Assembly: GCF_042680805.1 (NCBI RefSeq)
Contig: NZ_JBHUEM010000017.1
Span: 1-24,694, forward strand
Reading direction: 5' to 3'
Origin: Bacillus_CJ salitolerans
GTDB taxonomy: Bacteria > Bacillota > Bacilli > Bacillales > SA4
DNA length: 24,694 nucleotides
Shown in pieces: positions 14,910-22,147 of the stretch. The position numbers and the translations under genes were made by a program. Position 1 is the first letter of the stretch, and every line of letters starts with the position of its first letter. Under the pieces are notes generated by a model. It did no database searches. It was given only the letters and a program-made list of their open reading frames with translations, and was not told the origin of the DNA.

Positions 14910-16013
14910 TTAATTGATTATAGATGAAAGGTCGTTTATATACTGTAGCTTTTGTATATCGCTTTTATAATCACTTGTTATCCTAAAAATGGTTGGTATT
15001 TCAAAATCAGTCAAGAGCTGTATAGTTTGGTAATCGTTGAACCAGTCATAGTTATCAGTAAATTGGTGGGGATAATCTTTCCATGCCTTCACTAAAAACG
15101 GACTATATATTCGCTTACTTGCCTCACTCACCTCGCTACTAGAGAAAATTGTTGGCCAAAAATCCTCTCTTGAACCTGTGTGTGGATGTTTGGTGGCAAA
15201 CGACAATGCTTGCTTATGAATTTGCTGGAATAGAATCCCATATAATCTTTTGCCAATTGTAATACGGGAGTAAACGTCTTGAAAGTGTTGGATGGTTAAT
15301 CCGGCAAGTTCAATTCGTTTTTTTTGTTTATACGGAAAGAAAACCTCCGTAAAGCCTAGCTTTTCTTGTGCTTTAAATAAAATGGAGTTAAATACCTCCT
15401 CTCTATATTTGGGATGATCTATAACTCTTCCTTGTATATACTGTTGTTCATTAATGATAAGTGCAACGGTTAAAAGATGAGAATTATTTGTTTTCAAAAA
15501 ATAGTTCCAAATAGGTTCCATGAATTTTGACACTGAAAGGTTTGGGAGTAGGTGGAACAGGTTTGTTCCTGTTATTTTACTTTCTGCATACAATAATAAT
15601 TGTGGGTAGGCATCATTGAAAATTAGAGCGTTTGCTCTTTCTAAACATTCAAAGTAAAGGTTTACTAATTCATTTGATAATAGCGGACCGATAAGAGAAC
15701 CCTTTAAGTCCGTCATATTCCATCCACCATTTCTTGATACCATATGGGCCAACAGTGCCCAATGAACCTCTGGATGCTCCTTGAAAAAATCCAAATAGGC
15801 TTTCGTTCTCGTTATGTTGTTTTGGTTCAAGGTAGTAGTTTTTGATCGAATCCTTTGCACAACCTTGATCTCATCACCGAGTGAAATAGAAAGAGTATTT
15901 GGTTTTGATAGCTCACTAGTAAGCTGCTTTTGCAGAATGGAAAAGTCATGATTAGTAATCGTTGAAACCTTTTTCAATTTTTGTCTTTGAGATAAAATGT
16001 TCTTGATACACAT
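14910..16013 (-). CDS. DUF2515 family protein (YppC-like)
   Basis: A 367-residue soluble protein. The segment NITRTKAYLDFFKEHPEVHWALLAHMVSRNGGWNMTDLKG followed by YFECLERANALIFNDAYPQLLLYAESK is the signature I associate with DUF2515, represented by B. subtilis YppC. The protein is mostly helical, with no signal peptide or membrane helix. No function is known for the family. The ATG at 16013 has AAGGGGTGAAG just upstream. Its promoter should lie in the 200-base divergent region shared with yodL. No domain beyond DUF2515 is evident, and the length is somewhat greater than I recall for YppC. Confidence 0.82.
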   Translation of the reverse strand: MCIKNILSQRQKLKKVSTITNHDFSILQKQLTSELSKPNTLSISLGDEIKVVQRIRSKTTTLNQNNITRTKAYLDFFKEHPEVHWALLAHMVSRNGGWNMTDLKGSLIGPLLSNELVNLYFECLERANALIFNDAYPQLLLYAESKITGTNLFHLLPNLSVSKFMEPIWNYFLKTNNSHLLTVALIINEQQYIQGRVIDHPKYREEVFNSILFKAQEKLGFTEVFFPYKQKKRIELAGLTIQHFQDVYSRITIGKRLYGILFQQIHKQALSFATKHPHTGSREDFWPTIFSSSEVSEASKRIYSPFLVKAWKDYPHQFTDNYDWFNDYQTIQLLTDFEIPTIFRITSDYKSDIQKLQYINDLSSIIN

Positions 16014-16212
16014 AACTTCACCCCTTTAGAACGACTCTCCATCATGTTTATTAAAAATGGAAGGAGACATTCCAAAAAGTAAAAAAGAGAAGTATTCCGC
16101 TAAAGAATGTATATTTTTGACAAAAGAACTCATATTTCTTCAAGACAAAGTGACAAGATCTTTTGCTTTTTCTTAGTATGATAGGAAAAAGAGTGTCTTT
16201 GGGGTGATGTGA

Positions 16213-16542
16213 ATGGGTCAGGCTGAAGCTACACAACAGACGTATCATAGAAAAAAAGGGAAAAGTGTTTATGACATAACAATTATGCAAACTCCTAAGA
16301 TTGGTGATATTAAAGGATATAAAGTGGTACATAGGTTAGAAGTAGAGGCATCTAGCCATTCAGAAGCTATTTATGAGGTATATCGAATATTTAACGTGAG
16401 GGACTTAATGCCTAAAAATACGAAGGCAAGATTTATTCGAACTGGAGACGTGTTGTTCTTTGATGAGGGCTTAGGTGGAAAAACCTATTATCAGCTTCAA
16501 ACTGAAGGATGGATAAAAATCGGTCGTGTTCATGTTAGGTAA
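16213..16542 (+). CDS. yodL: YodL-like protein
   Basis: A 109-residue soluble protein. The stretches YDITIMQTP, GYKVVHRLEV, IYEVYRIFNVRDLMPKNTKARF, GDVLFFDEG and YYQLQTEGWIKIGRVHVR fit the YodL-like family (PF14191). In B. subtilis YodL was reported to alter cell shape through the actin-like proteins MreB and Mbl and is expressed during sporulation; transfer of that role to this gene is inference. The ATG at 16213 follows GGGGTGAT. A strong terminator starts ten bases after the stop, so it is monocistronic. Its presence close to yozD and yozE supports the assignment. Confidence 0.82.
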   Translation: MGQAEATQQTYHRKKGKSVYDITIMQTPKIGDIKGYKVVHRLEVEASSHSEAIYEVYRIFNVRDLMPKNTKARFIRTGDVLFFDEGLGGKTYYQLQTEGWIKIGRVHVR

Positions 16543-16551
16543 GTAAAGGGT

Positions 16552-16584
16552 AGTCGGAGAGTTCATCTCCGACTTTTCTTTTTT
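16552..16584 (+). terminator. yodL terminator
   Basis: AGTCGGAGA (16552-16560), loop GTTCA, TCTCCGACT (16566-16574), then TTTCTTTTTT. Confidence 0.9.
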
Positions 16585-16640
16585 AAAGAAAAGGAATATA
16601 AGTTTTTATTGTACCAAATTTACGATATTCTTTTGTAATC

Positions 16641-16752
16641 CGGCTCAGCGCCAAGCCACTCGAGGTCAAATGTCCTAAAAAGGGAAAAGTACCTTTTTTT
16701 CTCATTTATGAACATTTGCATGTCGTGGCTAAACGGAGCGCTTGCGCCTTTT
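16641..16752. repeat. Structured intergenic element, copy A
   Basis: About 110 bases of nested inverted repeats: GCGC (16648-16651 with 16738-16741), AGCCAC (16654-16659) with GTGGCT (16725-16730), CAAATGT (16667-16673) with ACATTTG (16712-16718), and AAAAAGG (16677-16683) with CCTTTTT (16692-16698). Together they fold into one long interrupted hairpin. I recall similar intergenic elements, starting with GGCTCCAGCGCC and ending with GCGCTTGCGCCTTTTGTTCT, scattered in Bacillaceae genomes. A degenerate relative lies at 18115-18349. Confidence 0.7.
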
Positions 16753-16762
16753 GTTCTAATTC

Positions 16763-16891
16763 TTATGTGTTTTTTCTTTCTTTTGCAGAGTTTTCTTTTC
16801 CGTGTGCTTCTTCCTCTGCAACGATGGCTTCAGGTGGAATATGATTGTTTTTCTTAGGCTGATTAATACGATTTCGGTGCTTTTTGCCCAT
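16763..16891 (-). CDS. Very small basic protein, unknown function
   Basis: A 42-residue polar protein: MGKKHRNRINQPKKNNHIPP, then an acidic centre AIVAEEEAHGKE and a charged tail ending KERKNT. AAGGAGGGGT lies five to six bases before the ATG at 16891, a near-perfect ribosome binding site, which makes the gene credible despite its size. It has no hydrophobic segment and low complexity, which recalls the many small Bacillus proteins made during sporulation or bound to nucleic acid; this is only a resemblance. Its 3' end lies about ten bases from the structured element copy A. It is too short for standard ORF cut-offs and may be missed by annotation. Confidence 0.7.
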   Translation of the reverse strand: MGKKHRNRINQPKKNNHIPPEAIVAEEEAHGKENSAKERKNT

Positions 16892-17018
16892 TGATACCCC
16901 TCCTTATCAACATTTAGTTTTTCTTACTAATAGAAAAAAATAGGTGGAAAATTATGCTTTTCGAAAAAAGTGAATGTAATAAGAAAACATAAGGAAAAGT
17001 AATATTGAGGTGATCATA

Positions 17019-17165
17019 TTGAAACGAAATCAAAATGAACCAACAATTGCACCAGGAATGGATGACAGTGAAGAATTAAGAGAAGAGGCAACTGAAAGGG
17101 AGAAAAATAAAGGGGATTACACGAAAGTGACAACTTTATCATTTGATGAGGTAGATCCTAGTTAA
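17019..17165 (+). CDS. Very small acidic protein, unknown function
   Basis: A 48-residue protein starting at a TTG: KRNQNEPTIAPGMDDSEELR, then EEATEREKNKGDY and a tail TTLSFDEVDPS. GAGGTGAT lies six bases before the TTG, and a textbook terminator overlaps the stop codon, so this is very probably a real monocistronic gene. It is hydrophilic with no membrane segment, likely disordered. It sits between a divergent 42-residue gene and the Fpg-family gene. I do not recognise the family with certainty; it resembles other short, charged Bacillus proteins of unknown function. Confidence 0.7.
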   Translation: MKRNQNEPTIAPGMDDSEELREEATEREKNKGDYTKVTTLSFDEVDPS

Positions 17166-17189
17166 GGCGCTTTATAAAGCGCCTTTTTT
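17164..17189 (+). terminator. Terminator of the 48-residue gene
   Basis: AGGCGCTTT (17165-17173) pairs with AAAGCGCCT (17176-17184) around a tiny loop, followed by TTTTT. It lies just before the Fpg-family gene. Confidence 0.9.
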
Positions 17190-17220
17190 GCTAAAGCTTA
17201 TAAATAAAGTAGGTGAAAGG

Positions 17221-18030
17221 ATGCCAGAACTACCGGAAATGGAGAACTATCGAGCATTACTTATAGAGCAAGTTTTAAATAGGACGATAACTGATATTAA
17301 GATAACACGAGAAAAATCAATTAATATTCCAGTAGAGCAATTTAAGGAGCTAGTTATAGGTGAGAGGATTGTAGCAATTACGAGAAGAGGTAAGCATCTT
17401 GTTTTTCAATTAGGAAACGGTTATCGACTACTATTGCATCTAATGTTAGGTGGAATTATGTATGTCGGCTCCAATCAAGATCAGCCTAAGCGGACCAAAC
17501 AAGTCATATTCGACTTTAATGAAAAGGAACTGTTTTTTATCGGCTTACGCTTAGGGTATTTACACCTATATACAGAAGAAGGAATAGCGAAGGAATTAGA
17601 AAAACTTGGTCCCGAGCCACTAGAACCTTCTTTTTCATTTGAAGCGTTTTTATCTATTATTAAAGGTAAAAGAGGGAAGCTAAAGACCACCTTAGTTGAT
17701 CAAAAATTTATAGCTGGTATTGGTAACTGTTATTCTGATGAAATTTGTTATCATGCACAGCTGCTCCCTATGAAGACATGTAATGACTTAACAGATACGG
17801 AGAAGGAGTCATTATATAGAAGTATACGATATGTACTAAAGAGAGCTTATGAACTTGGAGGATATATGGAACGCCCCCTTTACAAAAATGATTTGTTAAC
17901 AGGTGGATATAATCAGCATTGTTATGTTTATGATAGAGAAGGTGAAACATGTGAACGATGCGGTCATCCGATTGTAAAGGATGAGCTTTCATCTAGAAAA
18001 TGCTTCTACTGTAAAGGTTGCCAGCATTAA
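17221..18030 (+). CDS. Fpg/Nei-family DNA glycosylase
   Basis: A 269-residue base-excision repair enzyme. The start must be the ATG at 17221: the catalytic residue is the Pro exposed after Met removal (PELPEM, Pro2, with Glu3), and AGGTGAAAGG lies just upstream. An upstream TTG at 17188 would lie in the preceding terminator. RRGKHLVFQL carries the conserved beta-turn Lys, QKFIAGIGNCYSDEI is the helix-two-turn-helix, and the C-terminal CERCG ... CFYCKGCQH is the zinc finger with the conserved Arg in SSRK. The PELPEME opening and the SSRK finger differ from housekeeping MutM (PELPEVE, GRST), so this is probably the Bacillus paralogue sometimes labelled endonuclease VIII-like rather than MutM. 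It should excise oxidised bases; the exact lesion range is unknown. Confidence 0.9.
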   Translation: MPELPEMENYRALLIEQVLNRTITDIKITREKSINIPVEQFKELVIGERIVAITRRGKHLVFQLGNGYRLLLHLMLGGIMYVGSNQDQPKRTKQVIFDFNEKELFFIGLRLGYLHLYTEEGIAKELEKLGPEPLEPSFSFEAFLSIIKGKRGKLKTTLVDQKFIAGIGNCYSDEICYHAQLLPMKTCNDLTDTEKESLYRSIRYVLKRAYELGGYMERPLYKNDLLTGGYNQHCYVYDREGETCERCGHPIVKDELSSRKCFYCKGCQH

Positions 18031-18039
18031 GTGTCTTCA

Positions 18040-18067
18040 GAAGTCCGGTTACTCCGGATTCTTTTTT
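18040..18067 (+). terminator. Terminator of the Fpg-family gene
   Basis: GAAGTCCGG (18040-18048) pairs with CCGGATTC (18054-18061) with one bulged G, followed by a T6 run. Confidence 0.8.
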
Positions 18068-18114
18068 AATATTAGATTCTGGTGTTTAGTTTATAAAATG
18101 TTACGGCTAAATCA

Positions 18115-18349
18115 AGCTCCAGCGCCCTGCCAAGATGAAATGGTTACGATCCTTTCCATTTCTTCCTACTCGCGGTCAGATACAGTGAAACTTCTATCCG
18201 TGATTTTTTCTGAAGGTTAGTTGAACCCATTGGACTCCAACTGGCGGTTTTGTTTTTTACCGCCAGTTGGAGTGGGAACCCTAAATGAGTAACAGGGGAA
18301 AAGCGCACTATATCACATTTAGGAACATTTGCTCTGTCTGAGGCTAAAC
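18115..18349. repeat. Structured intergenic element, degenerate copy B
   Basis: Shares its left end (AGCTCCAGCGCC, 18115-18126) and its right core (GAACATTTGC ... GGCTAAAC, 18323-18349, preceded by GGGGAAAAG) with the element at 16641-16752, but is about twice as long. CCTAAATG (18280-18287) pairs with CATTTAGG (18316-18323), replacing the inner stem of copy A. The extra central part contains a separate perfect hairpin. Confidence 0.5.
18234..18273. repeat. Perfect 15-bp inverted repeat
   Basis: ACTCCAACTGGCGGT (18234-18248) and ACCGCCAGTTGGAGT (18259-18273) with a T-rich ten-base loop. It is followed by GGGAACC, not a T run, so it is not a standard terminator on the plus strand. Confidence 0.8.
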
Positions 18350-18406
18350 TTCTTTAGAGGAAAAATATACATTTGTTTCGAATAAATAAGGGAAGGAGAT
18401 GATTAT

Positions 18407-19102
18407 ATGACGAATCCATACGTAAGTGAATTGGTGAACCGTTTTTCAGTTCATCAGAATAGAGAAGAAGCTGACAGAATGTCTCAATATATGAGGAGGC
18501 AATTTCTGTATTTTGGATTAAGGGCACCACAAATGAGAGAGATAACGAAATTATTTTTAAAAGACAAAGGCTATCCAAGGTTAGAAAATCTATCTGATTG
18601 CATTTTTCAGTTATATGCATTACCAGAACGAGAGCTCCAAATAGCTGCCTTGTACTTAATGGATTATAAAATAAAGGAGCAACCTGATATAACAGATATT
18701 GAAACCATTGAATACTTAATTACAAATAAGTCATGGTGGGATACGGTTGATCATATCGCCCAGAATCATGCAGGAGTTTATTTTAAGAAATTTCCAGAAA
18801 TGATCCGTGTATACTCTGAGAAATGGCTTCAGTCCGATAATATATGGCTAAAAAGAACAGCTATCTTATTCCAACTCAAATATAAAGAAGAAACGGATGA
18901 AGAATTATTATTTTCCATACTGAGCCGTTCTATTGGTACAAAGGAATTTTTTATTAATAAAGCGATAGGCTGGGCACTGAGGGAGTACTCAAAGGTGAAT
19001 AAGGAAGCAGTTATCGCTTTCATTTATAAATATGATGAGCAATTAGCAAATTTAAGTAAGCGTGAAGGCTTAAAGTGGCTGAAATCAAGAGAATTGATTT
19101 AA
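18407..19102 (+). CDS. alkD: DNA alkylation repair glycosylase AlkD
   Basis: A 231-residue HEAT-like repeat protein. SWWDTVDHIA supplies Trp111 and Asp115, KRTAILFQLKYK supplies Arg150, and FFINKAIGWALREYSK supplies Trp189. These correspond, with a constant offset of two, to Bacillus cereus AlkD Trp109, Asp113, Arg148 and Trp187, the residues that contact and excise N3- and N7-alkylated purines without base flipping. The length is also that of AlkD. All key residues are present, so the enzyme should be active. The ATG at 18407 has GGAAGGAG about eight bases upstream. It is monocistronic and converges with a small minus-strand gene across a shared terminator. Confidence 0.95.
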   Translation: MTNPYVSELVNRFSVHQNREEADRMSQYMRRQFLYFGLRAPQMREITKLFLKDKGYPRLENLSDCIFQLYALPERELQIAALYLMDYKIKEQPDITDIETIEYLITNKSWWDTVDHIAQNHAGVYFKKFPEMIRVYSEKWLQSDNIWLKRTAILFQLKYKEETDEELLFSILSRSIGTKEFFINKAIGWALREYSKVNKEAVIAFIYKYDEQLANLSKREGLKWLKSRELI

Positions 19103-19111
19103 CATTCATGT

Positions 19112-19146
19112 AAAAAGTGAGGTAGAGAGCATCCAACTCACTTTTT
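19112..19146. terminator. Bidirectional terminator
   Basis: AAAAAGTGAG (19112-19121) pairs with CTCACTTTTT (19137-19146) across a 15-base loop. The A run before and T run after let it serve both alkD and the converging minus-strand gene. Confidence 0.85.
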
Positions 19147-19177
19147 AGGTCTGTTCATGGTATTATTAATTATGGTA

Positions 19178-19426
19178 TTAAGCAGTATCTTCAGAAGGAC
19201 TTTCTAAGACTTCAAATACTTTCGGTACCTCTTTGGAAAGAATGAGGGATTCATTTCGAATTAAACCTTTGAATTGTTCAATTGGAAATGCTCCTCGGGT
19301 GGAGTTACTAAGTTCCACTTTAACTGTCTTTTCATTTAAATACAAAATACGTAAAGTTTTCGCTTTGCTAAAGTTTGGGATAAACTTATCTGTGATTGAA
19401 AAAATCATATTTTCCTTTAATTCCAA
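19178..19426 (-). CDS. Small conserved-looking protein, unknown function
   Basis: An 82-residue soluble protein: LELKENMIFSITDKFIPNFS, then KTLRILYLNEKTVKVELSNSTRGAFPIEQFKGLI and an acidic tail ESPSEDTA. The centre looks like beta strands followed by a helix. I choose the TTG at 19426 because AAAGGGTG sits about seven bases upstream; a GTG at 19435 lies within that site, and an ATG at 19408 with AAAGGA is a further alternative. No membrane helix or signal peptide. The gene runs opposite to its neighbours and shares a terminator with alkD. I do not recognise the family. Confidence 0.6.
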   Translation of the reverse strand: MELKENMIFSITDKFIPNFSKAKTLRILYLNEKTVKVELSNSTRGAFPIEQFKGLIRNESLILSKEVPKVFEVLESPSEDTA

Positions 19427-19514
19427 TTGTATCACCCTTTGTTAAAAATTTACTCTTCTATCATTGTTTCCTTGTTTTAAAACCTACATACATAAATTTG
19501 TGGAGGCTGAAGTT

Positions 19515-19859
19515 ATGAAACCGATTGTGAAAGAAATTCTCCAGCAGAAATTAGACATGTTCAGAAATAAAGACGTTTATTTACATTTGGAAACTACAAA
19601 TGGGGCTTATGCTAGTCATTTGCATGAAAACATGGTTGTTGGTGCGTATATAAGAAATGGCAAAATAAAATATGAATTAGGAAGCATTACGGGGGATGGC
19701 CCATTTAGGGTTGGATTAAAAATTGAATTAGGTTGGGTATATGCAGAAGGATTGACCGATTGGGAAATGGACGAACGTGGCCGCTTAATCGTTGCAGGTC
19801 ACGACCCTGATGGAAGACTTGCGGTAGCCTTTCAATTAAGTGAGACCCCATTTGAATAA
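19515..19859 (+). CDS. yojF: YojF family protein
   Basis: A 114-residue soluble protein (DUF1806). VYLHLETTNGAYASHL, VVGAYIRNGKIKY, GDGPFRVGLKIELGWVYAEGLTDWEMDERGRLIVAGHDPDGRLAVAFQLSETPF match YojF of B. subtilis as I remember it. It lies 12 bases upstream of bshB2 (yojG), the same pairing as in B. subtilis, so a supporting role in bacillithiol metabolism is plausible but unproven. I use the ATG at 19515, which has GGAGG eight bases upstream; the longer TTG start at 19464 adds 17 residues with no ribosome binding site. Confidence 0.92.
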   Translation: MKPIVKEILQQKLDMFRNKDVYLHLETTNGAYASHLHENMVVGAYIRNGKIKYELGSITGDGPFRVGLKIELGWVYAEGLTDWEMDERGRLIVAGHDPDGRLAVAFQLSETPFE

Positions 19860-19871
19860 GGAGTGGAAATG

Positions 19872-20537
19872 ATGAAAGAACATATCCTTGTAGTTTTACC
19901 TCACCCAGATGACGAGGCATTTGGAGCCTCTGGAACGATTACTCTCCATACAAAAAAAGGTGTTCCTGTTACTTATGCCTGTGCAACACTTGGGGAAATG
20001 GGACGAAACATGGGCTTACCTCCTTTTGCAAATCGCGAATCGCTACCACTAATTCGAAAAAAAGAATTAGAAGAAGCTTGTGATGCAATGGGAATAAAGG
20101 ATTTACGTTTATTAGGTTACCGGGATAAAACGCTTGAGTTTGAAAACATAGAAGAAGTGGCTGATACCATCTACAAATTATTAGATGAACTAAAGCCAAC
20201 ACTTGTTATTACACATTATCCTGGATTTGCTGTCCACCCAGACCATGATGCTTGCGGAGCAGCCACAATCAAAGCTATATCGCGATTGGATAAAGAAAAC
20301 CGTCCAATCGTCTATGCAATGGCATTCTCGAAAGACTGCCGTGATGTTTTAGGGGATCCCGATATACGAATTAATATTGAAGAAGTAGCAGATCAAAAGA
20401 TTGCTTCCTTAAAAGCTCATAAAAGTCAAACGAGCCAGCTTGTAGCCGGGCTAGAGGAAAAATTAAAAAATGGTGACCCGGATACAAAAAACTGGCTTTC
20501 AAGAGAAGTGTTTTGGACATATAGGTTTAATGACTAA
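19872..20537 (+). CDS. bshB2: Bacillithiol biosynthesis deacetylase BshB2
   Basis: A 221-residue PIG-L/LmbE family zinc deacetylase. LPHPDDE (His11, Asp14 in the 10-15 motif) and HPDHDA (His122, His125) provide the zinc ligands, and GEMGRNMG, LPLIRKKEL and LGYRDKTLEF are typical of the BshB branch. It removes the acetyl group from GlcNAc-malate in the synthesis of bacillithiol, the main low-molecular-weight thiol of Bacillus; many species have two such enzymes, BshB1 and BshB2, with overlapping roles. The neighbour yojF identifies this one as BshB2 (YojG). AAGGAG lies eight bases before the ATG at 19872; the ATG at 19869 and GTG at 19863 are less well spaced. A third gene follows after 15 bases. 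Confidence 0.93.
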   Translation: MKEHILVVLPHPDDEAFGASGTITLHTKKGVPVTYACATLGEMGRNMGLPPFANRESLPLIRKKELEEACDAMGIKDLRLLGYRDKTLEFENIEEVADTIYKLLDELKPTLVITHYPGFAVHPDHDACGAATIKAISRLDKENRPIVYAMAFSKDCRDVLGDPDIRINIEEVADQKIASLKAHKSQTSQLVAGLEEKLKNGDPDTKNWLSREVFWTYRFND

Positions 20538-20552
20538 GAGAGGTAGGCATTC

Positions 20553-20828
20553 ATGAATCATTCATCTGAAGACATTTTGAACGCATTTCGGCAAATATGG
20601 ATTAATCGATCACTTGAATCAAATGAAGATGCCCATACAACCTTACTAAACGCAATTCAGGTTGACCTACAAGATGAACTGTCTCACCCGAGAGTAAGGG
20701 TATCCCCCTATCAAAAGTTTCATCTTGCCGTGAGAAGAATTATTCAATCCAAACTAACCGATCAAGATAAGTTAGTACTAATTAGAATTTATGAAGAAGA
20801 AATAACAAAGCTAACTGCTACAAAATAG
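20553..20828 (+). CDS. Small helical protein in the yojF-bshB2 operon, unknown function
   Basis: A 91-residue soluble, probably all-helical protein (SSEDILNAFRQIWINRSLES at the start, FHLAVRRIIQSKLTDQDKLVLIRIYEEEITKLTATK at the end). The ATG at 20553 has AGAGAGGTAGG upstream, and it starts 15 bases after the bshB2 stop with no terminator between, so it is co-transcribed. A strong terminator begins right after its stop and closes the operon. I do not recognise the family. Its place suggests, but does not show, a link to bacillithiol or redox functions. Confidence 0.75.
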   Translation: MNHSSEDILNAFRQIWINRSLESNEDAHTTLLNAIQVDLQDELSHPRVRVSPYQKFHLAVRRIIQSKLTDQDKLVLIRIYEEEITKLTATK

Positions 20829-20857
20829 AAAATCCTCTCAAATTAGAGAGGATTTTT
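20829..20857 (+). terminator. Terminator of the yojF-bshB2 operon
   Basis: AAAATCCTCTC (20829-20839), loop AAATTA, GAGAGGATTTT (20846-20856). The perfect 11-bp stem ends in a T5 run. Confidence 0.92.
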
Positions 20858-21013
20858 CAAGTATTAAAAGGTTCCTACAGCAGGATATCAACAATCAAGA
20901 CTTTTTGAAAATATATCTTATTTTTTTGTGAATTTTTCTTGTAAAAGGATAGGGCTTCAAGTAACTTTTATTATATAAATGATGATGATTGAAAGAGAGT
21001 GCGGGACGTACAC

Positions 21014-22039
21014 ATGAAAAAATATATCATTTTATCCATAGTCATACTACTTATTCTTTTGCTTTTGCCGAAAAGTGTTCCGCTTATTTTAGGATTTTTA
21101 ACCGCCATTATGTTTGAAGGGGTAGTTGTATTTCTACAAAAGAAATGGAAGTCTAACAGACTATTGCCAGTTACTGTTATCTTTATCGGTTTTCTCTCTA
21201 TTATAGGGTTTATTAGTTATGTGGTTGTAGCGAAATTAATTGAACAACTCGTGTATTTTTCAAATAATTTACCGTCAATTCTAGCTGAGGTAAATCGAAT
21301 AATCGGTATATATTTGAATAAGTGGGAAATATTCTCGGCAAATGTACCGAAAGATCTGATTCTTTCTATTGAATCTAGCTTTTATTCGATAGAACAATCT
21401 TTGCTTTCAGCTACTTCAAACTTAACACAATCGACCATATTACTATTTACATCGATTCCCCATATCCTGTTAGAGGTGTTAGTGTATTTCATTTCATTAT
21501 TTCTTTTTAGCTATGATCTTCCTAAAGTAAAGCGTAGTTTATTAACATGGTTCTCAGATCAAACGAAAGAAAAAATCCTGTTTATGTATCATCAACTGAA
21601 TAAAGCTGGAATTGGATTTATTAAGGCACAGTTTTTGTTTAGTATCTTGACCTTTCTCCTTGCTTATAGTGGGCTGTTTATATTAAAGGTCGACTACCCA
21701 ATATTGTTATCGATTGTCATAATGTGCGTTGATATCTTACCTGTTTTAGGTACAGGCTCCGTGTTAGTTCCACTGGCGGTCTATAGTTTTATTACAAATT
21801 CCCAAGAAGTGGGATTTGGCCTTTTGCTATTATTTTTAATTATCACTGTTATAAGAAGGGTGATTGAACCAAAGGTGTATTCTTCTAGTATGGGTATTAG
21901 TCCTTTGGCATCACTCATTAGTATGTACTTAGGATTTCAAATGATTGGATTTATAGGTCTGATTTTAGGACCAACGGTTGTTATTATTATGGATACACTA
22001 CGAAAATCAGAGCTAATTAAATTTCAATGGAAGATTTAA
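21014..22039 (+). CDS. AI-2E family membrane protein (YtvI/PerM-like)
   Basis: A 341-residue polytopic membrane protein. Two hydrophobic helices open the protein (residues about 3-35), a third spans about 52-75, a soluble-looking central part follows (about 75-135), then four or five more helices. VDILPVLGTGSVLVP near residue 240 is the signature loop of the AI-2E/UPF0118 family, and a late RRVIEPKVYSSSMGISPL is also typical. Members have been described as exporters or ion/proton antiporters; YtvI in B. subtilis belongs to the sporulation-associated branch. The substrate here is unknown. The ATG at 21014 is my choice, but its ribosome binding site is poor; the GTG at 20999 would add five residues. 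It is monocistronic, closed by a strong terminator. Confidence 0.85.
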   Translation: MKKYIILSIVILLILLLLPKSVPLILGFLTAIMFEGVVVFLQKKWKSNRLLPVTVIFIGFLSIIGFISYVVVAKLIEQLVYFSNNLPSILAEVNRIIGIYLNKWEIFSANVPKDLILSIESSFYSIEQSLLSATSNLTQSTILLFTSIPHILLEVLVYFISLFLFSYDLPKVKRSLLTWFSDQTKEKILFMYHQLNKAGIGFIKAQFLFSILTFLLAYSGLFILKVDYPILLSIVIMCVDILPVLGTGSVLVPLAVYSFITNSQEVGFGLLLLFLIITVIRRVIEPKVYSSSMGISPLASLISMYLGFQMIGFIGLILGPTVVIIMDTLRKSELIKFQWKI

Positions 22040-22041
22040 TG

Positions 22042-22071
22042 AAAAAAGAGTATCAGTTGATACTCTTTTTT
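22042..22071 (+). terminator. Terminator of the AI-2E family gene
   Basis: AAAAAAGAGTATC (22042-22054), loop AGTT, GATACTCTTTTTT (22059-22071): a perfect 13-bp stem with built-in A and T tracts. Confidence 0.95.
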
Positions 22072-22147
22072 ATTTGCAATTTACTAAATGAAATTAGGTA
22101 GATAAGGATGTATTTTCTACTAATAATATAAATATTCAGAATATAAG

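Larger units (their letters stand above)
18031..18406. other. Intergenic region with terminator, repeat relative and hairpin
   Basis: After the glycosylase terminator (18040-18067) this 376-base stretch holds a degenerate relative of the structured element at 16641-16752 and a 15-bp perfect hairpin at 18234-18273. The GGAAGGAGATGATT ribosome binding site for alkD is at its right end. No gene is supported here. Confidence 0.5.

Noticed and set aside
17188..17220. N-terminal extension of the Fpg-family glycosylase from a TTG
   Set aside because: It would bury the catalytic N-terminal Pro, and the TTG lies in the preceding terminator.
17981..18220. Plus-strand 79-residue frame after the glycosylase
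   Set aside because: It starts inside the glycosylase in another frame and runs through a terminator and a repeat element.
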